Shown: one piece after another, positions 52,563-60,409 of the stretch | How positions within the stretch are numbered: the first letter of the stretch is position 1 | How the letters are laid out: every line of letters starts with the position of its first letter | DNA from: an uncultured Bacteroidota bacterium | Lineage (GTDB): Bacteria; Bacteroidota; Bacteroidia; Flavobacteriales; Flavobacteriaceae | NCBI GenBank assembly: GCA_902546725.1 | Contig: CACCLB010000008.1 | Span: 1-64,000, forward strand | Direction: 5' to 3' | Length of the DNA stretch: 64,000 nucleotides | Notes under the pieces: generated by a model | What the model saw: the letters and a program-made list of their open reading frames with translations, nothing else | Database searches by the model: none | Told to the model about the DNA's origin: nothing | Made by a program: the position numbers and the translations under genes

Positions 52563-53327
52563 TTATTTATTGCGTTTGATGATTTCGCTGCCTAAAGATA
52601 AATAACTTTTTGCACCACGACTAGAGGCATCATAACTGATAATATCTTCTCCAAAACTCGGAGCCTCACTCAATCGAATATTTCTCTGAATAATTGTTTT
52701 AAAGACCATTTCACCAAAGTGTTTTTTGACTTCTTCTACCACTTGATTGGAGAGTCTTAATCGGTTATCGTACATAGTAAGCAACAAGCCTTCTATATCC
52801 AAGTCTTTATTGTGAAGTTTTTGAACGCTTTTAATGGTGTTAAGCAGTTTACCCAATCCTTCTAGTGCAAAATACTCACACTGAATAGGAATAATTACGG
52901 CATCAGCAGCAACCAGAGAGTTTAAAGTGATCAAGCCTAGAGAAGGAGCACAATCCAATAAAACATAGTCGTATTGATCAATACTATCTTTTAAAGCTTT
53001 TTTAAGCATGTATTCTCTAGAGGCTTTATCCACCAGTTCAATTTCTGAGGCTACTAAGTCAATATGAGAGGGAATCAAATCCAGATTAGGACTATCTGTT
53101 GATAGAATTGCGTCCTCGACAGCTATACTGTGCTCGAGTAATTGATAGGTACCATATTTTACACTTTGCACATCAACACCTAGTCCTGAAGTAGCATTTG
53201 CTTGGGGATCAGCATCTATCAGGAGAACTTTTTTTTCTAAAACACCCAAGGCAGCACCAAGATTCACCGCGGTAGTGGTCTTTCCAACCCCTCCTTTTTG
53301 ATTTGCTACGGCAATAATTTTCCCCAT
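52563..53327 (-). CDS. parA: Chromosome partitioning ATPase ParA
   Basis: A Walker-type ATPase that positions ParB-parS complexes. The 254-residue protein has the deviant Walker A KGGVGKTTTAVNLGAALG, the switch segment LIDADPQANATSGLG, and DYVLLDCAPSLGLITLN (Walker B). It lacks the N-terminal HTH of plasmid ParA, as expected for a chromosomal Soj-type protein. On the minus strand a TTTG-N18-TAATTTTA promoter-like sequence lies in the 98-base gap upstream. Confidence 0.95.
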   Translation of the reverse strand: MGKIIAVANQKGGVGKTTTAVNLGAALGVLEKKVLLIDADPQANATSGLGVDVQSVKYGTYQLLEHSIAVEDAILSTDSPNLDLIPSHIDLVASEIELVDKASREYMLKKALKDSIDQYDYVLLDCAPSLGLITLNSLVAADAVIIPIQCEYFALEGLGKLLNTIKSVQKLHNKDLDIEGLLLTMYDNRLRLSNQVVEEVKKHFGEMVFKTIIQRNIRLSEAPSFGEDIISYDASSRGAKSYLSLGSEIIKRNK

Positions 53328-53425
53328 GAATGCTTAATTTTTTTTAACGACTAAAATTACGATTATTTAAACCGATACAAAACATTCAAAGAAGACATTT
53401 GCAAGCCAATTTTTCAAGCAAACTT

Positions 53426-53746
53426 TTATTGCATACTGTCTTGGGGTTCGATAATGAAAACAGTCTCATTACTTTTTTTATAACCGTAATTTTCTCTGGC
53501 GAATCGCTCTAAGCTATCCTCATTTTGAAGTACCTCTATAGTTTTTTGGTCTTCTTGAATTATTTTCTGAAGGACCTCTTTCTCCTTTTCAAGTTGATCA
53601 ATTTCCTGGTTTAGTTCTGAATGTATGGTCCATGAGTGCGTATCTAAAAAAAACATCCAAACAATAAATCCAAATGCAATTGTACCGTAAAGGAGGTAGG
53701 ATTTATTTAGTGCATTAATTTTTTTCCAAAATGAACGAAAACTCAT
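53426..53746 (-). CDS. FtsB/DivIC-like septum formation initiator
   Basis: A 106-residue bitopic protein: a short basic N-terminus, one transmembrane helix (about 17-34, YLLYGTIAFGFIVWMFFL), a coiled coil (about 43-80, LNQEIDQLEKEKEVLQKII) and the FARENYGYKKSNE motif characteristic of DivIC/FtsB. It would act in the FtsQ/FtsB/FtsL divisome complex. Its ATG overlaps the stop of the cytochrome gene as TAATG, so translation may be coupled to that unrelated gene. Confidence 0.85.
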   Translation of the reverse strand: MSFRSFWKKINALNKSYLLYGTIAFGFIVWMFFLDTHSWTIHSELNQEIDQLEKEKEVLQKIIQEDQKTIEVLQNEDSLERFARENYGYKKSNETVFIIEPQDSMQ

Positions 53747-54159
53747 TAGTCCAATACTGATTTCTGAACTTCACTAACCTGTTGGGTTGTAATTTGTGCA
53801 TCGTAGGAATTTCCCCATTGATTGAGTATGTAGTTCATCACATCGGCAATTTCTTCGTCATCCAGTCCCTGTTTTGCCATCACCCCATCGTAGATTTCAT
53901 CGTTTACCACGATCTCTCCTTTCAAACCGAACTTGATTCCAGCAATACTTTTATCGATATTATTCATCAAATAGTCGGAATCTTTTAAGGGAGGAAATAC
54001 TCCTGAGACCCCTGCTCCCGTAGTCAAATGGCATTGTAAGCAAAAGTCTTGATAAATTTCTTCACCAGCTACTATGCTTTCTTCATTTGTTTTTTCTTGA
54101 TAAAGTGAGGCAGTAGTACCACCTACAATCAATAAGTAACCTACAATCAAAAGTCTCAT
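53746..54159 (-). CDS. Class I cytochrome c
   Basis: A 137-residue exported mono-heme cytochrome. An N-terminal signal or anchor helix (LLIVGYLLIVGGTTASLY) precedes the heme site CLQCH (Cys40, Cys43, His44); the sixth ligand is probably Met94 in GVMAKQ. The C-terminal helix LDDEEIADVMNYIL is typical. It overlaps the sugar dehydrogenase gene by four bases, so it is the likely electron acceptor for that enzyme. Confidence 0.9.
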   Translation of the reverse strand: MRLLIVGYLLIVGGTTASLYQEKTNEESIVAGEEIYQDFCLQCHLTTGAGVSGVFPPLKDSDYLMNNIDKSIAGIKFGLKGEIVVNDEIYDGVMAKQGLDDEEIADVMNYILNQWGNSYDAQITTQQVSEVQKSVLD

Positions 54160-55280
54160 TTATTGTGTACAATTTTTAAAATTCCTTTACCCTCAACACC
54201 CAGGTATAAATAACCATCTGGCCCCTCAACAACATTTCGCACTCTACCAATTTTATCCAGTACCTTTTCTCTCTTCACCACTTTGTTGTTTTCGATGACT
54301 AGTCGTTCTAAGTATTCAAATTTTAGAGAACCTGCAAACAAATTATCAGTCCAATCGGGATAAACACCTGAAGAAGAAAAAGCCATCCCACTAGGACCTA
54401 TAGAAGGGACCCAGTAGTAATAAGGCTGTGCCATATTGGGCATGGAAGTTTTGTCAGTAATGGGTGTTCCGCTATAATTAATTCCATAGGTTATTGTTGG
54501 CCAGCCGTAATTAATTCCTGGCTTTATGATATTGATTTCATCTCCTCCTTTAGGTCCGTGCTCGTGTTCCCAGATTTCGCCCGTTTTAGGATGAGTAACC
54601 ATTCCTTGAGGGTTTCTATGACCATAAGAAAATACAGCTTCTTTTGCGTTTTCTTTACCTACAAAAGGATTGTCTTTTGGAATACTTCCATCTAAATTTA
54701 AACGGTAAATTTTACCTCCATCTCGGCTGATATCCTGAGGATTTACATCTCTATTTCCTCGATCACCAATTCCAAAATACAAATATTCTGCTCGGTCAAA
54801 GACGATTCGCGACCCCCAATGCTGACCCTTTTTAGTGTTCGGGGTTGCTTTGTAAAGAAGTTTTACATCCTTAAGAGAATTACCGTCTAGTATTGCACTA
54901 TACAATGCTGTGTTACCACCCTCATCATCGCCTTCAGTATTGGCGCTTATAGTCATAAAGATTGTATTGTTGTTAGTATAATCAGGGTGAAGTGCAACAT
55001 CAAGTAGCCCCCCTTGCCCTCTAACATAGACCTCAGGAAGCCCTTCTACTGATGTTTTTGTTCCGTTTACTACTCTGTAAAGCGTGCCTGATATTTCTGT
55101 TACTAAAAAATCGTTTTCTGAGATAAATGCCAACCCCCATGGTATGTCAATGCCGTCAATTACGGTTTCGTAGCTGTAGTTAATTTCATTTGGGGATTCA
55201 ATAAAAGGAGGATTGTCTTGGGCGCAACTTAGGTATAAAGTAAAGAATAAAATTACACTGTAATAACTGTAGATTTTCAT
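54156..55280 (-). CDS. PQQ-dependent sugar dehydrogenase-like lipoprotein
   Basis: A 374-residue six-bladed beta-propeller of the GSDH/soluble glucose dehydrogenase family. The signal ends at Cys19 (YLSC). Family motifs include IDIPWGLAFISENDFLVTE, GQGGLLDVALHPDY, GQHWGSRIVFDRAEYLYFGIGDRG, YGHRNPQGMVTHPKTGEIWEHEHGPKGGDE and INYGWPTITYG. It would oxidise aldose sugars in the periplasm with PQQ and pass electrons to the coupled cytochrome c. The real substrate is not known, and some family members are not PQQ enzymes. Confidence 0.88.
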   Translation of the reverse strand: MKIYSYYSVILFFTLYLSCAQDNPPFIESPNEINYSYETVIDGIDIPWGLAFISENDFLVTEISGTLYRVVNGTKTSVEGLPEVYVRGQGGLLDVALHPDYTNNNTIFMTISANTEGDDEGGNTALYSAILDGNSLKDVKLLYKATPNTKKGQHWGSRIVFDRAEYLYFGIGDRGNRDVNPQDISRDGGKIYRLNLDGSIPKDNPFVGKENAKEAVFSYGHRNPQGMVTHPKTGEIWEHEHGPKGGDEINIIKPGINYGWPTITYGINYSGTPITDKTSMPNMAQPYYYWVPSIGPSGMAFSSSGVYPDWTDNLFAGSLKFEYLERLVIENNKVVKREKVLDKIGRVRNVVEGPDGYLYLGVEGKGILKIVHNK

Positions 55281-55433
55281 TGATTGTTTATTTAATTAGT
55301 CCAAATTCGTTTTTACGAACTTACTAAATTTTGAGATTATAATTCGCTTATTAACACCTTTGTAATACATAAACAGCAACAGTCAATATAGATTTGATTG
55401 TTTTTAGAGTACATAAGCGATAAATTTTAAGAA

Positions 55434-55511
<78 letters not shown>

Positions 55512-55533
55512 AATAAAAAGATCGGTACTAAAG

Positions 55534-55608
55534 TCGGGGTGGCAGGATTCGAACCTGCGACCTCCTGCTCCCAAAGCAGGCGCGATGACCGGGCTACGCT
55601 ACACCCCG
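55534..55608 (-). tRNA. tRNA-Pro (anticodon TGG)
   Basis: A 75-base cloverleaf. The acceptor stem CGGGGTG pairs with CACCCCG; the anticodon stem CCTGC/GCAGG encloses TTTGGGA, giving anticodon TGG (UGG) for CCA/CCG and possibly other Pro codons. The T arm GCAGGTTCGAATCCTGC is exact. CCA is not encoded. It is transcribed first, 22 bases upstream of the GGG tRNA gene. Confidence 0.95.
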
Positions 55609-55620
55609 AAAAAGTGTGCG

Positions 55621-55651
55621 CAAATATAACATTAAAAAAAGTTAAAGCAAA
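55621..55651 (-). promoter_or_regulatory. Promoter of the tRNA-Pro pair
   Basis: On the minus strand TTTG (55648-55651), exactly 19 bases, TATATTTG (55621-55628), then 12 bases to the first base of the TGG tRNA. This is among the clearest Bacteroidota promoter matches in the window. Confidence 0.72.
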
Positions 55652-55675
55652 TAGGAAATTGGCTTTCTTCTAACT

Positions 55676-57310
55676 TTATTTTGTTTTAAGTTGTATTCCA
55701 TCTTTGTCGACTTTAAGATGAAGTTTTTCCTCACCTTCAGTGTCTTGATAATGGAGTTGTAATTTGGATTTTGTCTGAGGACAATTTAAGCACTCTAGCT
55801 CATCAGCTCCCATTTTCCAGAGGTAACCAGCAGTTCTTCTGCTGCTGTAACTTTGATTATTTTTTACAGGATAATTCAAAATGCTTTTGAGGTTGGTGTT
55901 TAATGAAAGTATCTGTCCCTCACTTAAGTTTAAAATGAGTTCAACTTTTTTAGTTTGAAACCCATTTAAATTTTGCCCAGTAACCATGGGATTGAGATAG
56001 AGTGTTTTATTATTCACCTCCCATTTATACTCTAATTTTCCAACATTATCCTGCGCTTTCTCTTGGCTAGAACCCTTTGCAGAGGCCTTGATTTCTAAAC
56101 ATGAATTAGCCTCTGGACTTCTTTGTATGGAAAGTTTAACTAAATCTTGCTCATCTTCAATTCTATCAATCAACCTGTTGAGTGGGTTGTTTTTTTTGAA
56201 TTCCCAGTCTGAGGAAATATTTCCAGTCTTATAAAGACTAACCGTTAAAGTATCTAGATTACTTATTGGAAGGGCGTGCATTTTGGTTTTGGTTGCAGTG
56301 ATACGATGACTTCTGATTTCTCCAGCACCCAGTACAACAAAAGAAATTATGGAAGCTATCCAAAGACCAAAAAGCACAAAGCGACCTACTGCCCCAAAGG
56401 TATTGGAATGCCCTCTTAAAAATCGAATTCCAAGAGAAAACAGAAACAGTACAGGAATTAATACAAATAAGAATATTGAGATGCCCCAAATAATATTGGG
56501 AATTAGTCCAAAGTCAAAAAGGTGAAATGGCCATAGAACAATCCCAAAAACCAATAAGACGATGCTCGCTACAAATATGGAAACGATAATCGAAGTGGAT
56601 ATAATCAAGAACAGTATTCCTAAGAGCTTAAGTATGACTCCGGGAATCGCCCTTAGAAGACCTTCTAAAAAATGAAAAAAATTTCTTGACTTTTTTTTTA
56701 AAGAATTTCCAGCTTCCTCGTAGTCAATGTCTTTGATTTTTGAAGACGTTTCATCAAACTCTTCTTTAATTTTTTTTTCAATATTGGAAACATTGATGGG
56801 CTTGCCCTTCATTCTGAGTTTGTCGGCGGTAGTTTTAGCTATTGGAACTAATACCCAGAACAATAAGTATATCAAAATAAATGTCCCTCCAGAAAATACT
56901 GCGAGTAAGAGCCATATTAAACGAATCCAAGAAGTATCAATACCAAAGTAATGACCTAAACCAGAGGCAACACCACCGATATAATTATCGTCAGGGTCTC
57001 TAAAAAGTTTTTTGTGGATTGTTTCCTCCACTTCTTCCTCTTCCTCCTCTGAAAGAAAATCTTCAGGCTGACCGAGTACAGCTATAATTTTCTCTACGTC
57101 TGCCTCGCTAATTACATAATCTGAATTTGTTTTAATTTTTTGAAACAGTTCAGCGATACGCGCTTCAATATCTTTAAGGATTTCTTCTTTGCCAACAGTA
57201 TTTTTAAAACCGTTTTCCAGTTTTTTTAAATACGCTTTTAACTTGGCATAGGCACTTTCATCTATATGAAAAAAAGTGCTCGCTAAATTGATGTTTACTG
57301 TCTTATTCAT
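55676..57310 (-). CDS. PspC-domain membrane protein
   Basis: A 544-residue protein. The N-terminal 95 residues are helical and soluble (TFFHIDESAYAKLKAYLKKLENG). The PspC domain (about 98-160, KLFRDPDDNYIGGVASGLGHYF with a transmembrane helix) follows, then several more membrane helices (about 225-340) and an extracytoplasmic beta-rich C-terminus (about 350-544) similar to the adhesin-like/DUF2807 type. PspC proteins sense or respond to envelope stress. It follows the padR gene by six bases, so PadR probably controls it. Confidence 0.88.
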   Translation of the reverse strand: MNKTVNINLASTFFHIDESAYAKLKAYLKKLENGFKNTVGKEEILKDIEARIAELFQKIKTNSDYVISEADVEKIIAVLGQPEDFLSEEEEEEVEETIHKKLFRDPDDNYIGGVASGLGHYFGIDTSWIRLIWLLLAVFSGGTFILIYLLFWVLVPIAKTTADKLRMKGKPINVSNIEKKIKEEFDETSSKIKDIDYEEAGNSLKKKSRNFFHFLEGLLRAIPGVILKLLGILFLIISTSIIVSIFVASIVLLVFGIVLWPFHLFDFGLIPNIIWGISIFLFVLIPVLFLFSLGIRFLRGHSNTFGAVGRFVLFGLWIASIISFVVLGAGEIRSHRITATKTKMHALPISNLDTLTVSLYKTGNISSDWEFKKNNPLNRLIDRIEDEQDLVKLSIQRSPEANSCLEIKASAKGSSQEKAQDNVGKLEYKWEVNNKTLYLNPMVTGQNLNGFQTKKVELILNLSEGQILSLNTNLKSILNYPVKNNQSYSSRRTAGYLWKMGADELECLNCPQTKSKLQLHYQDTEGEEKLHLKVDKDGIQLKTK

Positions 57311-57316
57311 AAGGGA

Positions 57317-57649
57317 CTATTTTTTGTTTTGGGTAATTGATTTAACGGCCTTGTTTAGATCGGTCCAGGCTTGTTGTAATTCAGTTAAAAAGACCTCTCC
57401 TGCCGGAGTGATTGAATAGTATTTTCTAGGAGGTCCAGAGGTAGATTCCTCCCAACGATATTGTAATAAATCTGCATTTTTTAATCGAGTCAAAAGCGGA
57501 TATACAGTGCCTTCGACTACGAGCATTTTTCCTTTTTTTAAGGACTCTAAAATTTCGGAAGTGTATAAGTCACGACCAGAAATCAAAGAGAGTATGCAGA
57601 ATTCCAATATTCCTTTTCGCATTTGAGCAGTTGTGTTTTCTATTTTCAT
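57317..57649 (-). CDS. PadR-family transcriptional regulator
   Basis: A 110-residue repressor with a PadR winged helix: MRKGILEFCILSLISGRDLYTSEILESLKKGK, the wing VVEGTVYPLLTRLKNADLLQYRWEES and SGPPRKYYSITPAGEVFL. ATG 57649 is chosen; the frame is open upstream to a TTG at 57673, but that region carries the promoter and operator-like palindromes. It is the first gene of a two-gene unit with the PspC protein. The arrangement suggests autoregulation. Confidence 0.92.
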   Translation of the reverse strand: MKIENTTAQMRKGILEFCILSLISGRDLYTSEILESLKKGKMLVVEGTVYPLLTRLKNADLLQYRWEESTSGPPRKYYSITPAGEVFLTELQQAWTDLNKAVKSITQNKK

Positions 57650-57661
57650 AACTATATCATG

Positions 57662-57715
57662 TTTGCAATGCAAATATATAAATAAAAAATAGAACTATGC
57701 AATACATAGTACTAT
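57662..57715 (-). promoter_or_regulatory. padR promoter with palindromic candidate operators
   Basis: The promoter is TTG (57700-57702), 21 bases, TATATTTG (57671-57678) on the minus strand. Three inverted repeats overlap it: TTTGCA-A-TGCAAA (57662-57674) across the -7 end and the start region, ACTATG-N5-CATAGT (57694-57710) across the -33 box, and the palindrome ATAGTACTAT (57706-57715). PadR proteins bind dyad-symmetric sites, so repression here is a reasonable inference. Confidence 0.55.
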
Positions 57716-57794
57716 ATTTTATTTTTTTAACTTTTTTACAACATTTTCAACTCTAATTTCTGCTTAGATTACAAGGAATAAAAATCGGACGATT

Positions 57795-58004
57795 ATGACT
57801 AGAGATTTGATGTATTGTAGAGCGATTCTTAAAAAAGTAAGTTTCGATCCTGAGTTATTTAAGAAAGAGCTGCTGAAGGCGTATCGATTGTTAAGTCCAA
57901 AAGACCAACTCGCATTGAGTGCTTGGGTTAAGGAATACGTTCAAAACAGCAAGTCATTGAGAATGATCGTTTTATCAGATACTGATGGACTTATTTTGGG
58001 GTGA
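57795..58004 (+). CDS. Small conserved-looking helical protein
   Basis: A 69-residue cytosolic protein, MTRDLMYCRAILKKVSF then DPELFKKELLKAYRLL, largely helical, with no recognised domain. Its opening resembles small flavobacterial proteins that I recall as conserved but uncharacterised. It is the only plus-strand gene between padR and oxyR. Its 3' end overlaps the converging oxyR end by 14 bases. Confidence 0.6.
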   Translation: MTRDLMYCRAILKKVSFDPELFKKELLKAYRLLSPKDQLALSAWVKEYVQNSKSLRMIVLSDTDGLILG

Positions 58005-58917
58005 TTACTTTAATGTTTTCAAACTGAATAGCTCCTCTCAGAACTCCTTCTATGGTTTCAGAAAGAGCTTCAATAATTGGAATTTTCAATAAGTTTTTAC
58101 TGTAAATCATGCTGATTTCTCTCGCTGGCTCAGGACTTTCAAAATACCTGAGGTTTTCTTTGTCTTTTTCGGATAAGGCTCTGGTTTGTAAGTAGGGGAG
58201 TAGTGTCATACCCATGCCCTCATTGGCTAGCCTAATCAAGGTTTCAAAACTCCCACTTTTAAGATCGAATGATTTTGATTTTCTTGTAATTTGGCAAAGG
58301 TTTAGCACGTGTTCTCTAAAACAGTGACCGTCTTCAAGTACGAGTATGTCCATTTTTTCCAGATCTTCAACTTCCAACTTTTTAATGGAAGAAAGAGGAT
58401 GAGATTTAGGGGTATACCCCACAAAAGGCTCGTAATAAAGAGGTTTCTCAATGAGTTGAGGATGGTCAAGAGGAGTGGCTGCTATTCCTGCGTCAAGTTT
58501 TCCAGTACTTAATTCTTCTACAATCGACGCTGTATTGAGCTCTTCAATTTTTAAATTGACTTTTGGAAATTTTTTAATAAAAGTATTGAGGAATAAAGGG
58601 AGAAGTGTTGGCATAACGGTAGGAATGATACCAATTCTAAAATGACCTTCAACCACACCGCGTTCAGTGGCAACTACATCATTCATCCGTTTTGCTTCTT
58701 CGAGTATTACTTTTGCTTGAGCAATAATTTTTTCTCCAACGGTAGTAAGCGTTATTGGCTTTGCCTTTCTGTTAAACAGCTCAATATCAAGTTCTTCTTC
58801 TAATTTTTGTACCTGCATACTCAAGGTGGGCTGGGTCACAAAACACTTTTCAGCAGCCAAAGTAAAATTGCCTTGTTCAGCAACAGCTAAGGTGTATTTC
58901 AATTGAGTAAGTGTCAT
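57991..58917 (-). CDS. oxyR: Hydrogen-peroxide sensor OxyR (LysR family)
   Basis: A 308-residue LysR regulator. The winged HTH is at 1-60 (MTLTQLKYTLAVAEQGNFTLAAEKCFVTQPTLS). The redox motif is LEDGHCFREHVLNLC, with Cys199 and Cys208 exactly at the E. coli OxyR positions. Disulfide formation between them in response to peroxide activates catalase and peroxidase genes in the known protein. No catalase lies beside it; a Cu/Zn SOD gene is about 2 kb away. A TTG-N20-TATATTTA promoter-like sequence precedes it. Confidence 0.92.
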   Translation of the reverse strand: MTLTQLKYTLAVAEQGNFTLAAEKCFVTQPTLSMQVQKLEEELDIELFNRKAKPITLTTVGEKIIAQAKVILEEAKRMNDVVATERGVVEGHFRIGIIPTVMPTLLPLFLNTFIKKFPKVNLKIEELNTASIVEELSTGKLDAGIAATPLDHPQLIEKPLYYEPFVGYTPKSHPLSSIKKLEVEDLEKMDILVLEDGHCFREHVLNLCQITRKSKSFDLKSGSFETLIRLANEGMGMTLLPYLQTRALSEKDKENLRYFESPEPAREISMIYSKNLLKIPIIEALSETIEGVLRGAIQFENIKVITPK

Positions 58918-59012
58918 ATCCTATTGTTTTTTTAAATATAATAAGAAAAATCTATTAAAACAAGTTTTTAAGGGATGTATTATGCTTACAGACCAGCTTG
59001 TATTGGAATAAC

Positions 59013-59732
59013 TTATTCAATTATGGTTACATCCATGTGAATGTTTGTAAGTGGGGCTTCACGATTGTCCACTTTTTGTTGGTTTATCTTATCTACTACG
59101 TCCATTCCTTTGATGACTTTTCCAAATGCGGTATAAGATCCATCTAGGTGGTAAGCACCAGGGCTTTGTTGGACGATAAAAAACTCATAAGGAGATGCCA
59201 ATTTATGCGGATTTTCTATCTCACTACTTGGCATAGAAATAACACCGCGGTGGTGCTTGTTGCCTTTTCTAGTATCAGGAGGTAAGAGGTATTTTCCAAT
59301 TTTCCTCCTTTTTTTGGCAGTTTCTTTTCGATCAGAATTCCCTCCTTGGATAATAAATCCTGGGACTACTCTATGAAAAGTACTTCCGTTGAAATATTCT
59401 TTTTTTATGAGATATATAAAATTTGCTCTGTGATAAGGGGTGTTTTGATAGAGTTGAATATCAATATCTCCAAAGCGTGTTGAGATACGGACTTTATCTT
59501 CTGAATTTTCTTTTTGATACTCAAAAAAGAAAGGAATCGCATTTTGGTCATTGAGTACAATTGATGGCTTTTCTTCCTTAACTTCTGTATCTTCTTTTTT
59601 GCTGCTGGCTTTTTTGATTTCAACTTGTTTTGTATTAACCTCAGTTTTAGAAGTTCTTTTTTTAGAGTCAGTACATTGGTTAAATACAATTAACAGCCCT
59701 AAAGTCAGAATGACTAATTTTGTAGTTGACAT
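59013..59732 (-). CDS. Cyclophilin-type peptidyl-prolyl isomerase lipoprotein
   Basis: A 239-residue periplasmic isomerase. The lipoprotein signal ends at Cys20 (VFNQC) and is followed by a charged Lys/Glu linker of about 40 residues. The cyclophilin domain (about 82-239) shows [18 protein letters not shown] and [19 protein letters not shown]. The usual catalytic Arg-x4-Phe pattern is present in [11 protein letters not shown]. An insertion ([25 protein letters not shown]) is typical of this Bacteroidota subfamily. Its start codon overlaps that of the divergent Nudix gene. Confidence 0.9.
   Translation of the reverse strand: MSTTKLVILTLGLLIVFNQCTDSKKRTSKTEVNTKQVEIKKASSKKEDTEVKEEKPSIVLNDQNAIPFFFEYQKENSEDKVRISTRFGDIDIQLYQNTPYHRANFIYLIKKEYFNGSTFHRVVPGFIIQGGNSDRKETAKKRRKIGKYLLPPDTRKGNKHHRGVISMPSSEIENPHKLASPYEFFIVQQSPGAYHLDGSYTAFGKVIKGMDVVDKINQQKVDNREAPLTNIHMDVTIIE
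59715..59722 (+). promoter_or_regulatory. Candidate -7 element for the Nudix gene
   Basis: TAATTTTG on the plus strand, inside the signal-peptide coding region of the cyclophilin gene, eight bases before the Nudix ATG at 59731. The leader would be almost absent. Confidence 0.35.
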
Positions 59733-60366
59733 GGATTATCAGAAATTTTCAGATTGTTTTTCAAATGTAAAAGATTTCGACCTATCGAGAAAATCGATGC
59801 TCAATCAATTGGTCCCAGCCCATCGTAAAAAGTTACTCAATGAAAATCCAAATGCTTTTAAAGGAGCCAAAAAAGCTGGAGTTTTACTTTTTTGCTATCC
59901 AAAAAAAGGGAGTATGCACCTTTCCCTGATTAAAAGAGCAGATTACAAGGGGGTTCATTCAGGTCAAATTAGTTTTCCAGGGGGTAAACAAGAAAAAGTT
60001 GATAACTCTCTCTGGGACACAGCATTAAGAGAGTGTAATGAAGAATTAGGCACCAACTTAATCCCCAGTGAACCTTTGATGAGTCTATCTCCAATTTATA
60101 TTCCACCCAGTAACTTTATAGTGAATCCTTATGTGGTTTCAGCAACTAATTATCCCTCATTTAATCCTGATCAGCGAGAAGTGTCAAGACACTTACAACT
60201 TCCACTGAATGAATTGATTGATTTTGATGTCGTAGAGCGAAAATTAAAATATGGATCAGCTGCAGGTATGACAGTTCCCTGTTTTGTTTTTGATGAGCAT
60301 CTCATCTGGGGAGCTACTGCAATGATATTATTTGAATTTAAGATTTTTTTACAAAGTCGCCTATAG
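59731..60366 (+). CDS. Nudix CoA pyrophosphatase
   Basis: A 211-residue Nudix hydrolase of the CoA diphosphatase group. The subfamily motif [21 protein letters not shown] precedes the Nudix box, which ends [11 protein letters not shown]. The first conserved Glu of the box is Asn here ([11 protein letters not shown]). The enzyme in its family cleaves CoA to 4'-phosphopantetheine and 3',5'-ADP. ATG 59731 is used; the frame is open further upstream, but that sequence lies within the divergent cyclophilin gene. Confidence 0.88.
   Translation: MDYQKFSDCFSNVKDFDLSRKSMLNQLVPAHRKKLLNENPNAFKGAKKAGVLLFCYPKKGSMHLSLIKRADYKGVHSGQISFPGGKQEKVDNSLWDTALRECNEELGTNLIPSEPLMSLSPIYIPPSNFIVNPYVVSATNYPSFNPDQREVSRHLQLPLNELIDFDVVERKLKYGSAAGMTVPCFVFDEHLIWGATAMILFEFKIFLQSRL
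59762..59769 (-). promoter_or_regulatory. Candidate -7 element for the cyclophilin gene
   Basis: TACATTTG on the minus strand inside the Nudix coding region, 29 bases before the cyclophilin ATG. The -33 box is unclear. Confidence 0.35.
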
Positions 60367-60375
60367 ATAATATCC

Positions 60376-60383
60376 TATATTTG
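60376..60383 (+). promoter_or_regulatory. Candidate -7 element for the acyltransferase gene
   Basis: TATATTTG, an exact TAnnTTTG, 26 bases before the ATG at 60410. No -33 TTG at the expected spacing. Confidence 0.4.
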
Positions 60384-60409
60384 ATCAATACTTTTTTGTC
60401 AACACTTAT

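Noticed and set aside
52563-53425. Possible parS or origin near parA/parB
   Set aside because: I looked for a TGTTCCACGTGGAACA-like palindrome or DnaA-box cluster around parA/parB and found none; the replication genes here (recF, DUF721) are not next to dnaA or dnaN.
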